Positions 53,670 to 62,590 of a stretch of 64,000 nt of DNA are shown in pieces. Numbering within the stretch: the stretch's first letter is position 1; each line of letters opens with the position of its first letter. A program made the translations under genes and the position numbers. This DNA comes from Dorea phocaeensis. Its GTDB lineage: Bacteria > Bacillota > Clostridia > Lachnospirales > Lachnospiraceae. The notes under the pieces are model-generated. The model ran no database searches. It worked only from the letters and a program-made list of their open reading frames with translations, and was not told the DNA's origin. The stretch covers positions 620,001-684,000 of the forward strand of contig NZ_OEPZ01000001.1 of assembly GCF_900240315.1 (NCBI RefSeq), in the 5' to 3' direction.

Positions 53670-55568
53670 TTATCTGCGTGTCCACAAAGCGAAGCTCGCA
53701 TCACTTGGCATCCGCCAATCTCCTCTTGGTGACAATGCCACGGTTCCCACCTTCGGACCATCCGGTAAACAGGAACGTTTAAACTGCTGTGTAAAGAATC
53801 TTCGGCAGAACGTAGAAAGCCATTTTTCGATTACCGCCTCTTCATAAGTTCCTTCAAATGCATACTTTGCCAACCGGAAGATTTTATCCGGCTCATATCC
53901 AAAACGCAGGAAATAATATAAGAAGAAATCATGCAGCTCATAAGGTCCTACCAGATCTTCCGTCTTCTGTGCAATCTCTCCGTCTTTCGGCGGAAGCAGC
54001 TCCGGACTGACCGGCGTATCCAGCACATCATACAAAACTTCTCGTAATTCTTGATCTTCACAGGTATCTGCATAATACTGTACCAAATAACGCACCAATG
54101 TCTTCGGAACAGAGCCGTTCACACCATACATGGACATATGATCTCCATTGTAGGTCGCCCATCCAAGCGCAAGTTCTGACATATCTCCCGTTCCGATAAC
54201 CAGGCCGCCATTTTGGTTTGCCACGTCCATCAACACCTGCGTACGCTCTCTTGCCTGTGCATTTTCATAGGTGACACTGTGATCTTCCATGTCATGCCCA
54301 ATATCCCGAAAATGCTGTTCTACCGACGCTGCAATCGGGATCTCACGAAGAGAAGCTCCAAGCTTTCTCGACATCTTGCAGGCATTTTGATAGGTTCTAT
54401 CCGTCGTTCCAAAACAAGGCATCGTCACTGCCTCAATCCCATTTCTTGGAAGTCCCAGCGCATCGAACGCTTTCGCCGTTACCAGAAGCGCTAATGTGGA
54501 ATCCAAACCACCGGAAATTCCCACTACTGCATGCTTCGTTCCGGTATGATCCAACCTTTTCTTCAGTCCCATTGACTGAATGGTCAAAATCTCCCCGCAG
54601 CACTTTTCCCGTGCTTCTTTCTCTTCCGGCACAAACGGCATCTGAGAAATCTTCCTTGTCAGCACCGTATCTTCTGCCATCACATGAAACGGTACCCGCA
54701 CCAGCGACTTTTCCGCTGTCGCCTGGAAGGTCGTATTTTTCCGCCGTTCACTGACAATCCGATTCAAATCCAGTTCGGAATAAATCACGCCGTTTTGGAA
54801 ACACTTGCTGCTTTCCAGCACACTTCCGTTCTCTGCAATAATATTATGTCCGCCAAACACCAAATCTGTCGTGGACTCTCCTTCTCCTGCATTCGCATAG
54901 AGGTATCCACAGATCAGACGAGCCGACTGCCCTGCAATCAAACGATTTCTGTAATCCGTCTTTCCAATCGTCTCATCACTGGCAGAACAGTTGACAATCA
55001 CCGTCGCACCTTCTCTTGCCGCCCGGATACTCGGTGGAATCGGAGACCATACGTCCTCGCAGATCTCTGCGGAAACGATCAGCTCTTCTATCTCATCCGA
55101 CACATACAGAATCTGTGGGCCAAACGGCACCTTCTCTCCATCAAATAAAATTTCTTCTGCTTCCCTGGGACCGGGACGAAAATGACGCATCTCATAGAAT
55201 TCTCCATAATTTGGCAGGAACATCTTCGTCGTAAATCCTAGAACCTTTCCGCCACTGACAGCCGCTGCCACATTGTAAAGAGCCCCGTCCACGGAAAGCG
55301 GCGCTCCCACAAAATACAGTCCATCCTTTCCCCTGGTATGCTCTGCGATCACACGGATCGCCTGTTTTGCCTCCTTTACTAAAAGGTCCTGCGCAAATAA
55401 GTCTCCACAGGTATAGCCCGTCACGCACAACTCCGGAAATACGGTCACTTTTGATTTCTGCGCTGCCGCCTCATCAATCAGTCGACAAATTTCTCTGGTG
55501 TTATACTCCACATCTGCCACTTTGATATCCGGCGTTGCAGCCGCCACCTTAATAAAGCCATGTTTCAT
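53670..55568 (-). CDS. nadE: Glutamine-hydrolysing NAD+ synthase
   Basis: 632 residues. N-terminal nitrilase-like glutaminase with the Glu46 (FPELCVTGY), Lys115 (TKMFLPNY), Cys170 (SAEICEDVW) triad, then a C-terminal synthetase with PP-loop SGGLDSTLAL and GTGDMSELALGW. Final step of NAD synthesis from deamido-NAD and glutamine. Between hslO and the C_GCAxxG gene, same strand. Confidence 0.97.
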   Translation of the reverse strand: MKHGFIKVAAATPDIKVADVEYNTREICRLIDEAAAQKSKVTVFPELCVTGYTCGDLFAQDLLVKEAKQAIRVIAEHTRGKDGLYFVGAPLSVDGALYNVAAAVSGGKVLGFTTKMFLPNYGEFYEMRHFRPGPREAEEILFDGEKVPFGPQILYVSDEIEELIVSAEICEDVWSPIPPSIRAAREGATVIVNCSASDETIGKTDYRNRLIAGQSARLICGYLYANAGEGESTTDLVFGGHNIIAENGSVLESSKCFQNGVIYSELDLNRIVSERRKNTTFQATAEKSLVRVPFHVMAEDTVLTRKISQMPFVPEEKEAREKCCGEILTIQSMGLKKRLDHTGTKHAVVGISGGLDSTLALLVTAKAFDALGLPRNGIEAVTMPCFGTTDRTYQNACKMSRKLGASLREIPIAASVEQHFRDIGHDMEDHSVTYENAQARERTQVLMDVANQNGGLVIGTGDMSELALGWATYNGDHMSMYGVNGSVPKTLVRYLVQYYADTCEDQELREVLYDVLDTPVSPELLPPKDGEIAQKTEDLVGPYELHDFFLYYFLRFGYEPDKIFRLAKYAFEGTYEEAVIEKWLSTFCRRFFTQQFKRSCLPDGPKVGTVALSPRGDWRMPSDASFALWTRR

Positions 55569-55609
55569 TTTTGCTTCTCTTCCTTCCTCACTGCTTTCCT
55601 ATCTTCCAT

Positions 55610-56485
55610 CTATCTGCTGTTCTTTATAATCCGATTCAAATCTTCTACCGTATATTGATATGCCGTATTACAGAAATGGCATTTTACTTCGATATCTTTT
55701 CCTTCCTGAATCATTTCCTGAATCTCTTTTTTCCCAACACTGGCAACCGCACGCTCCACCCGTTCCTTTGAACAGTTGCAGTAAAACTGTGTCGGTATGG
55801 TGTCTGTGATTTCAAGACCCAGATCGCCAAGCAGAGCTTCCAAAAGCTGTTCCGGCGTATATCCCTGATCGAGAAGCGCCGTTACAGATGTGACGTCCTT
55901 TAGATTCTCCTCCAGCTTACAGATCACTTCTTCTGTAGCAAATGGCATCAGCTGAATAATAAATCCGCCTGCGCAGCGAACGGTATTGTCTTTTTCCATG
56001 AGCACTCCAAGTCCTACGGATGACGGCACCTGCTCAGAATTTGCAAAATAATAGGTCAGATCTTCTGCAATCTCGCTGGTCACTAAAATCGTCTGTCCAG
56101 AGTAGGGTTCTTTCAGTCCCATATCTTTAATCACCTGCAAAAGACCAATTCCAACCGCTCCGCCTACATCCAGTTTGCCATTCTTTGGCGGAAGCATCAC
56201 ATCCGGATTGCCTGCATACCCTTTGACATTTCCTTTACTGTCTGCTGTGACGGTCAGCCCTTCAATGGGCCCGTCCCCTCTTACCTGCAGCGTCAGCATA
56301 TCTCCTTCATTCTTCATCATACTTCCCATAATGGCTCCCGCCGTTAAAAGGCGTCCTAAAGCAGCTGTAGCCACTGGGCTTGTCCCGTGATGAACTCTCG
56401 CCGTCTCCACACACGCTCTTGTCGTCGCGGCAAATGCCCGGATCTGCCCATCTGCTGCCGTTGCTCTTACAATATAATCCTTCAT
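55610..56485 (-). CDS. hslO: Redox-regulated chaperone Hsp33
   Basis: 291 residues. Core domain with GDGPIEGLTV, GNPDVMLPPK and GFIIQLMP; C-terminal zinc switch with CNC and CHFC (four Cys: FYCNCSKERV and VKCHFCNTAY). Oxidation of these Cys activates chaperone function. Forty-two bases before nadE. Confidence 0.96.
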   Translation of the reverse strand: MKDYIVRATAADGQIRAFAATTRACVETARVHHGTSPVATAALGRLLTAGAIMGSMMKNEGDMLTLQVRGDGPIEGLTVTADSKGNVKGYAGNPDVMLPPKNGKLDVGGAVGIGLLQVIKDMGLKEPYSGQTILVTSEIAEDLTYYFANSEQVPSSVGLGVLMEKDNTVRCAGGFIIQLMPFATEEVICKLEENLKDVTSVTALLDQGYTPEQLLEALLGDLGLEITDTIPTQFYCNCSKERVERAVASVGKKEIQEMIQEGKDIEVKCHFCNTAYQYTVEDLNRIIKNSR

Positions 56486-56511
56486 CCTTCTTCGTCCTTT
56501 CCTATTCTATC

Positions 56512-57312
56512 TTATCTTTTTATCTTGTCCTTCTTTCCACATTCCCTTGCAGCCACCGTAATGCGCTCACTCTTACTGGTTGGCTCTTCCAGGGTATAAG
56601 CATCATATGCTGCTTCAAAGATCAATCCTCCCGCCGCCAGAAGCTCTTTCATCTGCTCCAGCGTATAGGCTCTCTGATAATGCAGCTCCTGATACTTCCG
56701 ATAGAGACTTTTCTGTTCTTCACACTGTACAAACAGAGTCAGCTCATACTCATTGATTTCCTCTTCCTCATCGTAATAATTATCCCAGATAAAACTACAT
56801 GCTTCCCGATCTTCTGCAATCACCTGATCACCTAAGATCTCCTGATACTTATACTTCGTATTAAAATCAAAAAGGAACACACCGTCGGGATCTAAATAGT
56901 TATTCACCAAGCGGAATACCTCCGCCAGATCCTCTTCCTCCGTCACGTAATTGACACAGTCACATACGCTTACTACCGCCCGAACAGTTCCGTAAAGTTC
57001 AAACTCCCGCATATCCTGAAGAAGATACAGGATATCCCTCCCGGTCTTTTCCTTCTTCTCCTGCGCCAGTTCCAGCATATCTTCTGAATTATCTATGCCG
57101 ATCATATCGTAACCTTTTTCTGACAGGATCTGTGTCATACTCCCGGTTCCGCATCCAAGCTCCATCACCAGACCGTCTTCGATTCCATACTCTTTTAACC
57201 GTTCTTCCAGATAGTCTGCCCATTCCTGATAGGGAACATTATCCATAAAAGTATCATATACTTCCGCAAAACTTGTATATGCTTCCAAGCGTCTCCTGCT
57301 CCTTTCCGTCAT
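56512..57312 (-). CDS. Class I SAM-dependent methyltransferase
   Basis: 266 residues. SAM-binding VMELGCGTGSMTQIL (~49-63), acidic residue in MIGIDNSEDML, and the motif VVSVCDCVNYV. Small-molecule methyltransferase of unknown substrate. First gene of the run with hslO, nadE, and the C_GCAxxG protein. Confidence 0.9.
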   Translation of the reverse strand: MTERSRRRLEAYTSFAEVYDTFMDNVPYQEWADYLEERLKEYGIEDGLVMELGCGTGSMTQILSEKGYDMIGIDNSEDMLELAQEKKEKTGRDILYLLQDMREFELYGTVRAVVSVCDCVNYVTEEEDLAEVFRLVNNYLDPDGVFLFDFNTKYKYQEILGDQVIAEDREACSFIWDNYYDEEEEINEYELTLFVQCEEQKSLYRKYQELHYQRAYTLEQMKELLAAGGLIFEAAYDAYTLEEPTSKSERITVAARECGKKDKIKR

Positions 57313-57363
57313 CCTTTGTTTTTCATACGTTATTTATTTTACCATATCCGGCTCTTCCTTTCT

Positions 57364-57399
57364 AGGAAAATATATGGCAGAAAATACTGGCGGAAAATA
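57364..57399. repeat. Three GGnGGAAAATA-like direct repeats upstream of the methyltransferase gene
   Basis: AAAATA cores at 57367, 57381 and 57394, each preceded by AGG, GGCAG or GGCGG (plus strand), spaced 13-14 bases. Within the 115-base region ahead of the methyltransferase-hslO-nadE operon; possibly regulatory. Confidence 0.35.
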
Positions 57400-57427
57400 T
57401 ATAAAGAAACATCTGTAACCCCAAAGG

Positions 57428-57487
57428 AAAAGCGAAGCCTTGTGCTCTCCAGATTCTCCATCTGGTCTTTGCACACTGCTTCGCTTT
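57428..57487 (-). terminator. Terminator after the heptad-repeat gene
   Basis: AAAGCGAAGC and GCTTCGCTTT outer stem with an inner CCAGAT/ATCTGG hairpin; TTTTCCTTT follows on the minus strand. Confidence 0.83.
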
Positions 57488-57498
57488 GCTCTCTCTTG

Positions 57499-59712
57499 CT
57501 ATTTTTTATTTGTAATACCTTCCGTCTCAATGATGAACTTGGTGCTTCCATCCATGTCATCTTTGATTCCGGCAAAAGATTTGTAATTTCTTCCAAGCGT
57601 TGTCATCGCGTCGATTCTTGAGGTAACTTTCGTGATATCCCCTCCGAAAACCTCTGCAATCTTGTCGATTCCGGAAGTCTTAAACTCTGACATTCCCTCT
57701 GCCAGGGTCTGATTTCCGCTTGCCAGTTCTCCCGCTCCGCTTGCCAAGGTATCTGCTCCTGTATTCAGCGCGCTTGCTCCGCTTGCCAAATCTCCCGCTC
57801 CCTTTGCAGCCGTCTGGGCTCCGACTGCCAGTTGCTTAACACCTCCTGCAAGCTGTGTTCCGCCCTCCTGAAGTTTGGAAGAACCAGTTATGAGAAGACT
57901 GCTCTGGCTGTTTAAGTTCTCTGCTCCGTTTGCTAGATCTGAAGCGCCTTTCTGAAGTGGAATCGCTCCTTCGTTCAAAAGCTTCGTATTGCCCTCCTGA
58001 AGTGGTGTAATTCCTGTCTGAATCAGATTTTCCGTTCCCGCAGAAAGGGCAGTCACAGTTTGCTGTAATCCGCTCGCATAAGTATTTGCCGTTCCCACTG
58101 CCGTTTTTGCTGCTGTAATTGCATCTGTTGGATCAACGCTTCCGGCTCCTTTTGTAACTTCTGCCATTGCACTGATGTTTTCCGCCATCGCACTTCCAAT
58201 TGCTGATACTGCTGCCTCTCTTTGCTCCTGCGATATAATTCCAGAGGCAATCAGCTGATCTACTGCTACCTGTGCGGCTGTATCTTCTCCCTGCACCACT
58301 GCGTTTGCCTGTATAGACGCTTGATTTTCCGTCATCTGCACAAGCAAAGATGCCAAAGTATCAATCGCCTTTGATGTGCTTCCAATGGCCTGCACGGTTC
58401 CTGCTGCCAGCGTATTTGCTCCCGGATTCTGCGCCGTTCCATCTCCCTGATATCCGGCATTTAGTTTCCCTGCTCCTTCTGCCAGTGCGGCAAGCCCGGC
58501 CTGTTCCTGCTCAATTCCTGCCGTCAATGCATTGACACCGTCTTTCACCTGACTGCTTCCGCTTGCCAGACTGCTGACACCTCCTGTGTAGGCATTGACA
58601 CCCTCTGCCAAATCATTGACACCCTGCGTCAGTTCCCCGCTCTTACTGTTTAGCGTATTCACACCTTCTGCTAACGCTCCTACTCCGGTCTTTAGCGCAC
58701 TGCTTCCATCAGCCAAGGTCTTGCTTCCGTCTGCCAAATCCTTACTTCCATCGGCCAGTGCGCTGCTTCCATCGGCCGCCTTCGCAGAGCCTTCTGTCAG
58801 CTGCTGCGCTGCGTTTTCCAACTCATCGACAGAATCACTAAGCCCATCAAAGCTGTCGATGCCGTCTAAGCCAACCTGATCCAGAACATCTGCCGCTGCC
58901 ACCGTCATCGTCGGTCCTACGGATGCATTCTTTACGTCTGCCGTAATCGTAATGCTGTCAGGAATCTCAATATCCAGATCTTCACTGGACAGATTCAGAT
59001 TCTCTTCCAATCCCGGAAAACCAAGACCGACCACAATGTTTTTGTCTCCGTCAGAAAGGATTCGCCCATTGTCGATCGTGACATTTGTATACTCATCTCC
59101 GGGAAGCATCATTGCTGTTACCATGGTAAACGGCGTGTACATTTCTACCTGCTCTCCTGACACATCTACCATCTCTTTCGACTGATTTTCATATTGAATC
59201 TTCATCTGAAGCTTCCCGTTCTTCCCCTTAAGTTCCTTTGGTGAAATTTCTTTTCCATCAAGCTGATAAGTAATCTTGACATTTACCGGAAGTTTCTGAT
59301 TGGTAGTTCCCTGATAATAAATGTCTTTTCCTTCGGACTTCCAACTCATTTCATCCGCGCCATTTTGCGTATAGGTCTCTTCGCCCTTTACATTTTCAAT
59401 CTCCTGAAGCGCTGTCACATCCTCTACTGCCCCTGTTCCCGGATTTTTCAGCCATTCTGTGACGGTTGTTTCTTTTACCATTCCGTCGGCGTCCGCTTTT
59501 ACATACACGGACTCATCCTTGTAAACCTTTCCTTCTTCTATGACTGTACTATCTCCTAATACCTGTTCTGCTGCTTCTTTCAACTCCTTCGTATCCACTT
59601 CCTGCGCATCTGCCTGAAGGGACGTCTCATATGCACAAGTTCCAAGTAATCCGGTTCCTACAACAACTGCCATGGAACCTGCTAACATCTGTTTTACTTT
59701 TCGATTCTTCAT
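57499..59712 (-). CDS. Secreted protein with Leu/Gly heptad repeats (YhgE-like), MMPL partner
   Basis: 737 residues. Signal peptide (~1-35). Beta-rich N-terminal domain (~40-270). From ~285 on, dense x-x-x-Leu-x-x-Gly heptads (SSALADGSKDLADGSKTLAD and many more) in two blocks, ~295-415 and ~570-690, split by a non-repeat helical stretch (~430-550). This TIGR03057-type repeat predicts a long coiled rod. No C-terminal membrane helix or sortase signal is seen, unlike YhgE/Pip proteins. It starts 13 bases after the MMPL gene, so it is probably an outward-facing partner of that pump. Confidence 0.88.
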   Translation of the reverse strand: MKNRKVKQMLAGSMAVVVGTGLLGTCAYETSLQADAQEVDTKELKEAAEQVLGDSTVIEEGKVYKDESVYVKADADGMVKETTVTEWLKNPGTGAVEDVTALQEIENVKGEETYTQNGADEMSWKSEGKDIYYQGTTNQKLPVNVKITYQLDGKEISPKELKGKNGKLQMKIQYENQSKEMVDVSGEQVEMYTPFTMVTAMMLPGDEYTNVTIDNGRILSDGDKNIVVGLGFPGLEENLNLSSEDLDIEIPDSITITADVKNASVGPTMTVAAADVLDQVGLDGIDSFDGLSDSVDELENAAQQLTEGSAKAADGSSALADGSKDLADGSKTLADGSSALKTGVGALAEGVNTLNSKSGELTQGVNDLAEGVNAYTGGVSSLASGSSQVKDGVNALTAGIEQEQAGLAALAEGAGKLNAGYQGDGTAQNPGANTLAAGTVQAIGSTSKAIDTLASLLVQMTENQASIQANAVVQGEDTAAQVAVDQLIASGIISQEQREAAVSAIGSAMAENISAMAEVTKGAGSVDPTDAITAAKTAVGTANTYASGLQQTVTALSAGTENLIQTGITPLQEGNTKLLNEGAIPLQKGASDLANGAENLNSQSSLLITGSSKLQEGGTQLAGGVKQLAVGAQTAAKGAGDLASGASALNTGADTLASGAGELASGNQTLAEGMSEFKTSGIDKIAEVFGGDITKVTSRIDAMTTLGRNYKSFAGIKDDMDGSTKFIIETEGITNKK

Positions 59713-59725
59713 TGTCTACTGCCTC

Positions 59726-61807
59726 CTATTTTCCTTCTGCCTTCTGGAGCAGAAAATTTTTACTCGTTTTTACAATTACTTTATCAAAAATCATAAACAT
59801 GGACGGCAGAATAAATACTACCACCAGCATACTGATCAAAGCGCCTCTTGCCATCAGAATACAAAGAGAACTGATCATGTCAATATCAGAATAGAATCCC
59901 ACTCCGATCGTCGCCCCAAAGAAGCTAAACGCACTGACGATAATCGATTGTGCTGACGCCTTGTGAGCCGTGGTAATCGCATCGTATTTGCCTGCTCCGT
60001 GATTCCGCTCCCTCTTATAGCGGGTTGTCATCAAAATTGCATAGTCAACCGTTGCTCCAAGCTGAATCGTTCCAATTACAATAGACGCCACAAACGGAAG
60101 CTTCGTACCCGTATAATATGGAATTCCCATATTAACGAAAATAGCAAATTCAATAACACCTACCAGAATCACCGGAATGCTTGGTGACTTAAAGAGAATC
60201 AGAATAATCAGGAAAATGATTCCGATGGAAACCGCGCTGACCGTCTTGAAATCCTTATCTGTGATGCTGATCAAATCCTTCGTAAGCGGCGCTTCTCCTA
60301 CCAACATAGCTCCTTTGTCATAATGATCTAAAATCCTGTTAATCTCTGCCACCTGATGATTGACCTTCTCTGATGCCACTTTATAAGTAGAATTAATCAA
60401 AATCATCTTATAGCGGTCGCTCTGCAGCATCTCTGTCACCGACTCTGGAATCATGCTTTCCGGAACCCCGGGACCAATTACCCGATCCAGGCCAAGCGCC
60501 CATTTCACACCGTCTACACTCTCAATCTTCTTTAGCATTTCCCCGGTATCTTTCGCTGACAGAGAACGATCTACCAGCAGCATATGCGTGGTATTCATAT
60601 CATAATCATCTTTTAGTTTTTCATTGGCAATAATACTTGGAAGATCCTTCGGAAGCGTCTCATCCAGGTTATAGTACACTCCTACATGATTATTTCCGTA
60701 AACGGCCGGAATAAGTAAAAGCAAAAAGATCGCCACATACCAGCCATATTTTTTTGTTACCTTATCGGAAATCTTTCCAATATCCGGAAGCAGCGGTCTG
60801 TGTTTCGTCTTCTCAATCCATTTATCAAAACAAAGAATCATAGACGGAAGAATGGTTACACATGCGATCACACCAAAGATGACGCCTTTTGCCATAACGA
60901 TACCGATATCTTTTCCCAGTGTAAAGCTCATAAAGCACAGTGCAATAAAGCCGGCCACCGTCGTAACAGAACTTCCGATCACAGAGGAAAAGGTCTGGGA
61001 AATTGCATGTGCCATCGCCCGTTTCTTATCTCCGTCATACCGCACCTGTTGTTCCTGGTAGCTGTGCATCAGGAAAATGGAATAGTCCATGGTAACTCCC
61101 AGCTGAAGCACGGCCGACAACGCTTTTGTTACATACGAAATCTGTCCCATGAACACATTGGATCCCAGGTTGTAAACAATCGCCATTCCAATACTAAGAA
61201 GAAACAGGATCGGTACAAATGCCGATTCCATCGTCACTGCCAGAACCAGGGTAGACAGAAGCACTGCAATTAATACGTAGATCGGTGTCTCCTTCTCAGA
61301 CAATTCCTTGGTATCTTCTACTACTGCCGACATTCCACTTAGAAAGCACTGCTTTCCGGAAAGTTTTCGTATCTCCTTCACTGCATCAAGGGTCTCATCC
61401 GAGGATGTTGTATCGTCAAAGAAAATGGCCATCATCGTTCCATTTTCTGAATTAAACACTTCATAAATATCATCCGGAAGCATCTCCATCGGTACAGAAA
61501 TGTCTGCCAGTGAATCATACCAAAGTACATTTGATACATGATCGACTTTCTCAATCTTATCTTTTAACGCTGCTACCTCTTTTTCTTTCATTCCATCAAC
61601 CATAAACATGGAAAATGCTCCCGTTCCAAAGTCATCTACCATGATGTTCTGCCCTTGCATCGTCTCAATGTCTTCCGGCAGATACGTCAAAATATCGTAG
61701 TTAACTCTAGTATGGAGATATCCAAACACAGATGGAATCAAAAGCAGAATGCTGGCAATTAAAATCGCCACCCTGTGTTTTACCACTTGCTTTCCAAACT
61801 TAACCAT
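59726..61807 (-). CDS. MMPL/RND-superfamily transporter
   Basis: 693 residues, 12 predicted helices as two repeats (1-340 and 341-693), each with one helix, an extracytoplasmic domain, and five helices. Seen: the N-terminal NYDILTYLP, VTMDYSIFLMHSYQEQ and the matching second half ATVDYAILMTTRYKRE; Asp-Tyr pairs are the proton-relay residues in MMPL pumps. Exports lipids, fatty acids, or drugs in other bacteria. Co-transcribed with the heptad-repeat protein and under the divergent TetR regulator. Confidence 0.93.
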   Translation of the reverse strand: MVKFGKQVVKHRVAILIASILLLIPSVFGYLHTRVNYDILTYLPEDIETMQGQNIMVDDFGTGAFSMFMVDGMKEKEVAALKDKIEKVDHVSNVLWYDSLADISVPMEMLPDDIYEVFNSENGTMMAIFFDDTTSSDETLDAVKEIRKLSGKQCFLSGMSAVVEDTKELSEKETPIYVLIAVLLSTLVLAVTMESAFVPILFLLSIGMAIVYNLGSNVFMGQISYVTKALSAVLQLGVTMDYSIFLMHSYQEQQVRYDGDKKRAMAHAISQTFSSVIGSSVTTVAGFIALCFMSFTLGKDIGIVMAKGVIFGVIACVTILPSMILCFDKWIEKTKHRPLLPDIGKISDKVTKKYGWYVAIFLLLLIPAVYGNNHVGVYYNLDETLPKDLPSIIANEKLKDDYDMNTTHMLLVDRSLSAKDTGEMLKKIESVDGVKWALGLDRVIGPGVPESMIPESVTEMLQSDRYKMILINSTYKVASEKVNHQVAEINRILDHYDKGAMLVGEAPLTKDLISITDKDFKTVSAVSIGIIFLIILILFKSPSIPVILVGVIEFAIFVNMGIPYYTGTKLPFVASIVIGTIQLGATVDYAILMTTRYKRERNHGAGKYDAITTAHKASAQSIIVSAFSFFGATIGVGFYSDIDMISSLCILMARGALISMLVVVFILPSMFMIFDKVIVKTSKNFLLQKAEGK

Positions 61808-61830
61808 AACTCATAGCTCCTTTTCTTTTA

Positions 61831-61908
61831 TGACTATTAGTCATTTGTTACTCACTGCAATATACTACAAAAATGACCTTTAGTCAATATGTTTTTGACC
61901 AAAAGTCA
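61831..61908. promoter_or_regulatory. Three TGAC-N5-GTCA operator copies
   Basis: TGACTATTAGTCA (61831-61843), TGACCTTTAGTCA (61874-61886), and TGACCAAAAGTCA (61896-61908) lie in the 170-base divergent region between the MMPL and TetR genes. The middle copy overlaps the -35 box of the MMPL promoter. Same inverted repeat, same five-base centre length; strongly suggests the TetR protein's binding site. Confidence 0.8.
61859..61887 (-). promoter_or_regulatory. MMPL operon promoter
   Basis: TTGACT (61887-61882), 17-base spacer, TATATT (61864-61859) on the minus strand. Confidence 0.75.
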
Positions 61909-61925
61909 TTTTTTAGCTTTTCCTA

Positions 61926-61955
61926 TTGCAATTCTCCAAAATCTCTGGTTATAAT
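61926..61955 (+). promoter_or_regulatory. TetR gene promoter
   Basis: TTGCAA (61926-61931), 18-base spacer, TATAAT (61950-61955). The ribosome site AAGGAG follows at 61962-61967. Confidence 0.72.
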
Positions 61956-61978
61956 ATGCCTAAGGAGTGAGTGATATT

Positions 61979-62590
61979 ATGGGAAAAATCGACGAAAATA
62001 AGAAAAAAAAGAAAGAGGCCCTCTTTAATACAGCCTATGAGCTTTTTACCACCAAAGGGATTACCTCTACAACAATCTCAGATATTGTAGAAAAAGCAAA
62101 GGTTGCAAAAGGGACCTTCTATCTCTATTTTAAAGATAAATATGATATTAAAAACAAGCTGGTTGCCCACAAGACCCAGGAACTATTTGATGCGGCAGGA
62201 CTGGCTCTTTCGGAAGCAAGAATTCACGGACTGGAAGATCAGATGATCTTTCTAATCGATCATCTGATCAACAGCCTCAAAGAAGACAAGCCTTTGTTAA
62301 ACTTTATTTCCAAGAACCTGGTCATGGGAGCCCTGCGCTCTGCCCTGCTCACCGGAGAATACTCCGACGGGAAGGTCTACGAACAGTTTCTGGAACTGGT
62401 CGCTGCCGACGACCATGAATATGAGGATATCGATGTCATGCTCTTCACCATTGTAGAGCTGGCAGGGTCTGCCGGATATAATTCCATCATGTACGAAGAA
62501 CCACTTCCCATCGATCATTACAAACCGTTCCTGTATCGAACGGTACGCTTAATTGTCAGAAGTCACCAAAAAGGAAATCTTCCTGATTAA
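61979..62590 (+). CDS. TetR-family transcriptional regulator
   Basis: 203 residues from ATG 61979; GTG 61967 overlaps the ribosome site and is less likely. N-terminal HTH with AYELFTTKGITSTTISDIVEKAKVAKGTFYLYF, a variable ligand domain after. Divergent from MMPL and heptad-repeat genes; its likely operator is the TGAC-N5-GTCA repeat. Stop codon overlaps the convergent punA stop by a few bases. Confidence 0.93.
   Translation: MGKIDENKKKKKEALFNTAYELFTTKGITSTTISDIVEKAKVAKGTFYLYFKDKYDIKNKLVAHKTQELFDAAGLALSEARIHGLEDQMIFLIDHLINSLKEDKPLLNFISKNLVMGALRSALLTGEYSDGKVYEQFLELVAADDHEYEDIDVMLFTIVELAGSAGYNSIMYEEPLPIDHYKPFLYRTVRLIVRSHQKGNLPD

Noticed and set aside
57499-59712. Lipoprotein reading of the heptad-repeat protein (LLGTC near residue 26)
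   Set aside because: The residue before Cys is Thr, which does not fit a lipobox; an ordinary signal peptide is more likely.
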